DNA from: Verrucomicrobiales bacterium
GTDB lineage: Bacteria; Verrucomicrobiota; Verrucomicrobiia; Limisphaerales; Palsa-1400
Length of the DNA stretch: 8,157 nucleotides
Assembly: GCA_028293405.1 (NCBI GenBank)
Contig: JAQGOW010000633.1
Coordinates: 1 to 8,157 of the forward strand
Reading direction: 5' to 3'
A program made the translations under genes and the position numbers. Positions 5,704-8,157 of the stretch are shown here, one piece after another (position 1 is the first letter of the stretch; each line of letters opens with the position of its first letter). The notes under the pieces were generated by a model that was not told where the DNA came from, searched no databases, and saw nothing but the letters and a program-made list of their open reading frames with translations.

Positions 5704-6273
5704 ATGAAAAAAATCTTAATAATTTTGTCAGCTCTGCCCGCGATCTTCATCGCAGGTTGCGTCGTCACTTCGGTTTATCCATATTACACCGACAAAGACC
5801 TCACGTTTAATCCCGGGCTCCTGGGAACAAGAACCGAAAGTAAAACCAACGACTCTGGAACAATTTCGACAGAAACATGGGTGTGCTCTAAAGCCAGCGA
5901 GAATGCCTATACGTACACGGGCACCACTCCAACTGAGACCAACACGTTTTCTGCGCACCTTTTCAAGCTTGGTGGAAAACGTTTTCTGGATTGGTATCCT
6001 CTCCAGAAAAATAATGACTTCATTCCACCACATTATCTGTTGGAAGTGCGCCAGGTAACTCCAACTCCGGAATTGGTGCCGATGGATTATTCGTGGCTGG
6101 AAGATTTGTTGGCTAAACATCCCAACGCCGTCCGTCACATTCGTCTTTACGACAAGCCCGACAAATCGGACAAGGGCCGGATCGTGCTGACTGCCGACAC
6201 AAAAGAGCTGCAAAAATTCGTCCTGAAGTACATGAACAACCCGCAAGCGTTTGTATCTGAATCGACCAAATGA
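5704..6273 (+). CDS. Lipoprotein of unknown function
   Basis: This is a predicted lipoprotein of 189 residues. The N-terminus MKKILIILSALPAIFIAGC is a short basic n-region, a hydrophobic core and a lipobox (I16-A17-G18-C19). Signal peptidase II should therefore cleave before C19, and the protein would be lipid-anchored in the envelope. The residue at +2 is valine, which does not suggest inner-membrane retention by the E. coli rule. The mature N-terminus, SVYPYYTDKDLTFNPGLLGT, resembles small verrucomicrobial lipoproteins I recall, with a YY/FYT.KDL.F.PGLLGTW-like motif. The rest is soluble and mixed alpha/beta in appearance with no catalytic signature. The start ATG at 5704 lacks a Shine-Dalgarno site. 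Its stop overlaps the ATG of the following membrane-protein gene (ATGA), so the two form a pair and their products may act together at the membrane. Confidence 0.85.
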   Translation: MKKILIILSALPAIFIAGCVVTSVYPYYTDKDLTFNPGLLGTRTESKTNDSGTISTETWVCSKASENAYTYTGTTPTETNTFSAHLFKLGGKRFLDWYPLQKNNDFIPPHYLLEVRQVTPTPELVPMDYSWLEDLLAKHPNAVRHIRLYDKPDKSDKGRIVLTADTKELQKFVLKYMNNPQAFVSESTK

Positions 6274-6728
6274 AACCGCCAGGAACCGGCGGTAGCGAAA
6301 TGAAAAAACGGATACCTCTTTTGTGCTGGTCGCTGGCGATCGTCCTGGCGGTGTGGACCGCATTTGCACAAGCCGGAACGGCTGTGGGTTTCATGGTTAG
6401 CGGTTCTCTCGGAAACGGAGGTGAAGCGGTTTATTCACCGCTCATTTTTTGGCTGGCCGTTTGGAGCACCACTTACTTCCTCGGCCTTTGCGTGCTAACA
6501 ATGTTTTGTCGAGCGAAAACAGACCGAACCACCCTGTTTAGAATGGCGATTGTTCCAATATTCATCTCGCATCTTTGGTTTGCATTTCGCGGTGTGTTGC
6601 CCGGTTTTGCGTGGATTCTTACGATGGGCGTTTTGGTGGCGCTGGCAGCTACCGCAATTTTTGCAATCGGATCGTTCTTTCCTCAAAAACAGACGAATGA
6701 AGCAGGGGGGATTTCTTCCGCGCAATGA
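6270..6728 (+). CDS. Small four-helix membrane protein, unknown function
   Basis: I do not recognise this integral membrane protein. Starting at 6270 it has 152 residues and overlaps the lipoprotein stop by 4 bp. An internal ATG at 6300 would give 142 residues beginning MKKRIPLLCW, a more natural basic-then-hydrophobic N-terminus. Numbering from 6300, hydrophobic segments lie at about 6-24, 46-69, 81-99 and 103-126, with a basic loop (RAKTDR) between the second and third and a polar tail. A small hairpin (CCGCC at 6276-6280, GGCGG at 6288-6292) lies between the two candidate starts. Its loop holds AGGA, so it could affect initiation at 6300. Coupling to the lipoprotein gene suggests a shared envelope role, but no function can be assigned. 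Confidence 0.75.
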   Translation: MKPPGTGGSEMKKRIPLLCWSLAIVLAVWTAFAQAGTAVGFMVSGSLGNGGEAVYSPLIFWLAVWSTTYFLGLCVLTMFCRAKTDRTTLFRMAIVPIFISHLWFAFRGVLPGFAWILTMGVLVALAATAIFAIGSFFPQKQTNEAGGISSAQ

Positions 6729-6778
6729 AGAAGATTCCTCACCATTCCGATTAGTCTTCTCACTCAACACGATTTTTG

Positions 6779-7255
6779 ATGCAGCAACTGCCGACAACTA
6801 TCGAATGCCGACGTGCCAATGATTCCAGCCGATTTATATATCGCTCTGGCTTCCCGAACTGTTACCGTGCTTCAATCAAGATCATCTTAAATAATCTGTT
6901 TAGACTTCAAGACTTGGAAATCGTCAATAAACCCTCGGGCGCGCTGGAAATAACCGCGTTGCGGGCCGGCATTCCGGAGATCATGCTCATCAAGTACGAC
7001 AGAATGCGCGTGAACGGCAAGAAGGGAATTGCCAAGGTTCGCAATCATATCTGCACCAACTGCCGGATCCAGGTTCCCATCGCGGTGACAGCGTCGCTGA
7101 TGAATGGAGCCGAAAGCCAGGTTTGTGGCAATTGCGGCCGTTTTCTTTGTTTGCCCGACAGCTCGGAAATTAAACTCGAAGAACTTGCCGCACTTGCCGC
7201 GCTTCCTGTTACCAAGCCGAAACTTCGCCGCGCGAAAAAGACGCCTAAAGAATAG
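6779..7255 (+). CDS. C4 zinc-ribbon protein (CT398/zf-RING_7-like C-terminus)
   Basis: The open frame gives 158 residues from ATG 6779, but the N-terminus is uncertain. The convincing part begins near LRLQDLEI-like sequence (codons around 6890-6922) and LRAGIPEIMLIKYDRMRVNGKKGIAKVRN. It then shows a C4 zinc ribbon: C92-T-N-C95 and C116-G-N-C119 followed by GRFLCLPD. This matches the C-terminal ribbon of the CT398-type family, which normally has a long N-terminal coiled coil of about 100 or more residues. Here that coiled coil is missing or reduced to a few dozen residues. A shorter start at ATG 6983, with GGAG just upstream, is possible but would cut into conserved sequence. Residues upstream of about 35 look non-conserved, so the real start may be a rare codon inside the frame. 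The tail is basic (PKLRRAKKTPK). Nucleic-acid binding is often suspected for this family but is not shown. Confidence 0.72.
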   Translation: MQQLPTTIECRRANDSSRFIYRSGFPNCYRASIKIILNNLFRLQDLEIVNKPSGALEITALRAGIPEIMLIKYDRMRVNGKKGIAKVRNHICTNCRIQVPIAVTASLMNGAESQVCGNCGRFLCLPDSSEIKLEELAALAALPVTKPKLRRAKKTPKE

Positions 7256-7491
7256 GGGAATTGCTGCCCCTCGACCCTGCTTCGCCTTCCATGCCGGTAG
7301 GCATAGGTTCATTATTGCTTGAAATAGCGCTAGCTATTCGCCGAAGTCGTGTCACATTTCAGGAACATTAGATACGCAATTTGATTTCTCGGGGCATGGT
7401 AATCGCGGGGTGAACGAAGTTCAGTGGGGATTTGAAAACCCGATCAACGGGTACGGTCCAGAAAGAACCTGTGGCATCTATGGAAAAAATC
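7256..7491 (+). promoter_or_regulatory. Leader/intergenic region before the RRM gene
   Basis: No gene is supported in this 236-bp gap. Besides the hairpin at 7289-7307 it contains AATAGC (7323-7328) with GCTATT (7333-7338) around a 4-base centre, and ACCCG (7438-7442) with CGGGT (7448-7452) around ATCAA. Glycine-tailed RRM genes in other bacteria often have long, cold-regulated leaders. This region may hold the promoter and such a leader, but I could not identify a clear -35/-10 pair. Confidence 0.35.
7289..7320 (+). terminator. Possible weak terminator after the zinc-ribbon gene
   Basis: ATGCC (7291-7295) pairs with GGCAT (7300-7304) around a GGTA loop. Flanking CC and GG add two pairs across a one-base bulge. 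The hairpin is followed by a moderately T-rich TTCATTATTGCTT. The stem is short and the tail imperfect, so this is only a candidate end for the upstream transcript. Confidence 0.3.
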
Positions 7492-7812
7492 ATGAGTACA
7501 AAATTATACGTCGGAAACTTTTCTTTCGACACCACAGAAAATCAATTGCGCGAGATGTTCGAAGCTTGCGGCCCTGTCACTGAAGTGTCCCTCATCATGG
7601 ATCGCATGACCAATCGCCCCCGTGGCTTTGGTTTCGTGACTATGGGCACACCTGAAGCGGCTCAAACCGCAATCAAAGAACTCGCTGGCAAAACAGTCGG
7701 CGGCCGTCCTTTGACCGTAAACGAAGCTCGTCCTCGTGAAGAAGGCGGCGGCGGCGGCGGTGGTGGTTCCCGTGGCGGCGGCGGTGGCGGTGGCGGATAT
7801 TCCCGCCGTTAA
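7492..7812 (+). CDS. Glycine-rich-tailed RRM RNA-binding protein (Rbp-like)
   Basis: This RNA-binding protein of 106 residues has one RRM domain at about 3-80. RNP2 is LYVGNF (5-10) and RNP1 is RGFGFVTM (44-51), with the aromatic residues Y6, F46 and F48 that stack on RNA bases. A tail at 85-106 is almost pure glycine with a few S, R and Y residues. This architecture matches the cyanobacterial Rbp proteins, several of which are cold-inducible, and similar proteins in other bacterial phyla. The start at 7492 ([10 protein letters not shown]) is preferred because that is the usual family N-terminus. An ATG at 7480 and a TTG at 7432 are in frame, and a GGAAAAA tract lies 7 nt before 7492. The gene stands alone between a structured leader and a strong terminator. 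Its RNA targets are unknown. Confidence 0.93.
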   Translation: MSTKLYVGNFSFDTTENQLREMFEACGPVTEVSLIMDRMTNRPRGFGFVTMGTPEAAQTAIKELAGKTVGGRPLTVNEARPREEGGGGGGGGSRGGGGGGGGYSRR

Positions 7813-7847
7813 TACCTTCGTGGTATATTGATTTAGACAGATTCCAT

Positions 7848-7879
7848 GAGCGGGATCGCTTGCGGTCCCGCTCTTTTTT
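7848..7879 (+). terminator. Rho-independent terminator of the RRM gene
   Basis: GAGCGGGA (7848-7855) pairs perfectly with TCCCGCTC (7866-7873). The stem extends inward through a U-G wobble and CGC/GCG, leaving a CTTG-type loop, and is followed directly by TTTTTT (7874-7879). This is a textbook intrinsic terminator and separates the RRM gene from infA. Confidence 0.92.
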
Positions 7880-7916
7880 CAGTTGCGGTAATCGGTTGCA
7901 GTTGCAGGTTATTAAT

Positions 7917-8147
7917 ATGAGTAAACAACAGCTCGAACAACATTTAGAAGTTGAAGGAACGATTAAGGTCGTGCTGCCGGGAACGATGTTTCGCGTGACC
8001 TTGGATAATAACAAGCACGAAGTCCTCGCGCATATTTGCGGCAAAATGCGTAAGCGTTGGGTGCGATTGACCGCGGGCGACAGAGTGCGCATGGAAATGT
8101 CGCCTTACGATTTGACCAAAGGCCGCATCACCTGGCGGTTGAAGTAG
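7917..8147 (+). CDS. infA: Translation initiation factor IF-1
   Basis: This is an S1-like OB-fold protein of 76 residues, close to the usual 72. IF-1 binds the A site of the 30S subunit and works with IF-2 and IF-3 during initiation. Family signatures are [19 protein letters not shown] (11-29), the HICGKMRK stretch (39-46, matching the bacterial HISGKMRK), [18 protein letters not shown] (54-71) and the basic C-terminus TWRLK. The N-terminus has four or more extra residues (MSKQQLEQH) compared with E. coli IF-1. The ATG at 7917 is chosen over upstream in-frame ATG 7860, which lies inside the terminator hairpin. A modest AGGT lies 7 nt upstream. It is transcribed separately from the RRM gene. 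Some bacteria raise IF-1 during cold shock, but nothing in this sequence shows that here. Confidence 0.97.
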   Translation: MSKQQLEQHLEVEGTIKVVLPGTMFRVTLDNNKHEVLAHICGKMRKRWVRLTAGDRVRMEMSPYDLTKGRITWRLK

Positions 8148-8157
8148 TCGGGCTTTC

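Noticed and set aside
5728..6369. Long open frame on the minus strand (213 codons)
   Set aside because: It lies antisense to the lipoprotein gene, whose signal peptide and lipobox make the + strand frame convincing. The minus-strand product has no domain-like features.
7254..7271. AGGGG...CCCCT hairpin overlapping the zinc-ribbon stop codon
   Set aside because: It is a five-pair stem with an 8-nt loop and no T-run. The hairpin at 7289 is a somewhat better candidate.
6887..7312. Minus-strand open frame (141 codons) opposite the zinc-ribbon gene
   Set aside because: The + strand encodes a clear C4 ribbon here; the antisense product has no family features.
7741..7801. GGCGGTGGC-type low-complexity DNA as a repeat element
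   Set aside because: It simply encodes the glycine tail of the RRM protein.
7882..7906. GTTGC repeats (7882, 7895, 7901) upstream of infA as promoter or operator elements
   Set aside because: The copies are short and unevenly spaced, and no matching -10 element at a suitable distance was found.
1..8157. Mobile element, CRISPR array, tRNA or rRNA
   Set aside because: No transposase or integrase motifs, no regularly spaced repeats with unique spacers, and no tRNA-like cloverleaf or rRNA sequence were seen on either strand.

Overview
The window looks like a piece of bacterial chromosome at roughly 55% GC, with every supported gene on the + strand. The best lineage guess is Verrucomicrobiota (Pedosphaera/Limisphaerales-like). 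It rests on family resemblance only: DUF3494 proteins with a C-terminal FYRV-type tail, a receiver protein ending in a CSYC...CPEC module, a short CT398-like zinc-ribbon protein, and weak use of Shine-Dalgarno sites. No rRNA or other decisive marker is present, so this placement is an inference.

Layout. (1) Positions 1-2430 hold a compact two-component cluster: the C-terminal end of a histidine kinase, a stand-alone receiver protein, a receiver-HisKA_3-HATPase hybrid kinase, and a NarL/FixJ-type response regulator. Each junction is a 4-bp start/stop overlap (GTGA, GTGA, ATGA), so the four genes are almost certainly one translationally coupled operon. (2) Positions 2431-2615 are intergenic. 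They carry a perfect 16-bp palindrome, phased C5 runs, and an A/C-rich leader free of G. (3) Positions 2616-4511 hold two tandem secreted DUF3494 (ice-binding-like/adhesin-like) proteins, with a strong hairpin after each. (4) Positions 4605-5405 encode a receiver-coiled-coil protein whose first 160 residues are about 79% identical to the hybrid kinase upstream. In place of kinase domains it ends in a four-cysteine module. (5) Positions 5406-5703 are poorly explained and contain one doubtful short ORF. (6) Positions 5704-6728 hold a lipoprotein and a four-helix membrane protein, which overlap by 4 bp. (7) Positions 6779-7255 encode a C4 zinc-ribbon protein. (8) Positions 7256-8147 hold a leader rich in small inverted repeats, a glycine-tailed RRM RNA-binding protein, a textbook intrinsic terminator, and translation initiation factor IF-1.

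How the genes may work together. The signalling operon ends in a LuxR-type DNA-binding regulator, and immediately downstream is a palindrome in front of two exported DUF3494 proteins. A simple hypothesis is that the operon controls these proteins, with the duplicated receiver protein downstream as an accessory. DUF3494 proteins, glycine-tailed RRM proteins and IF-1 all have known links to cold in some bacteria, so a cold or freezing response is a reasonable but unproven theme. No mobile element, CRISPR array, tRNA or rRNA was seen.
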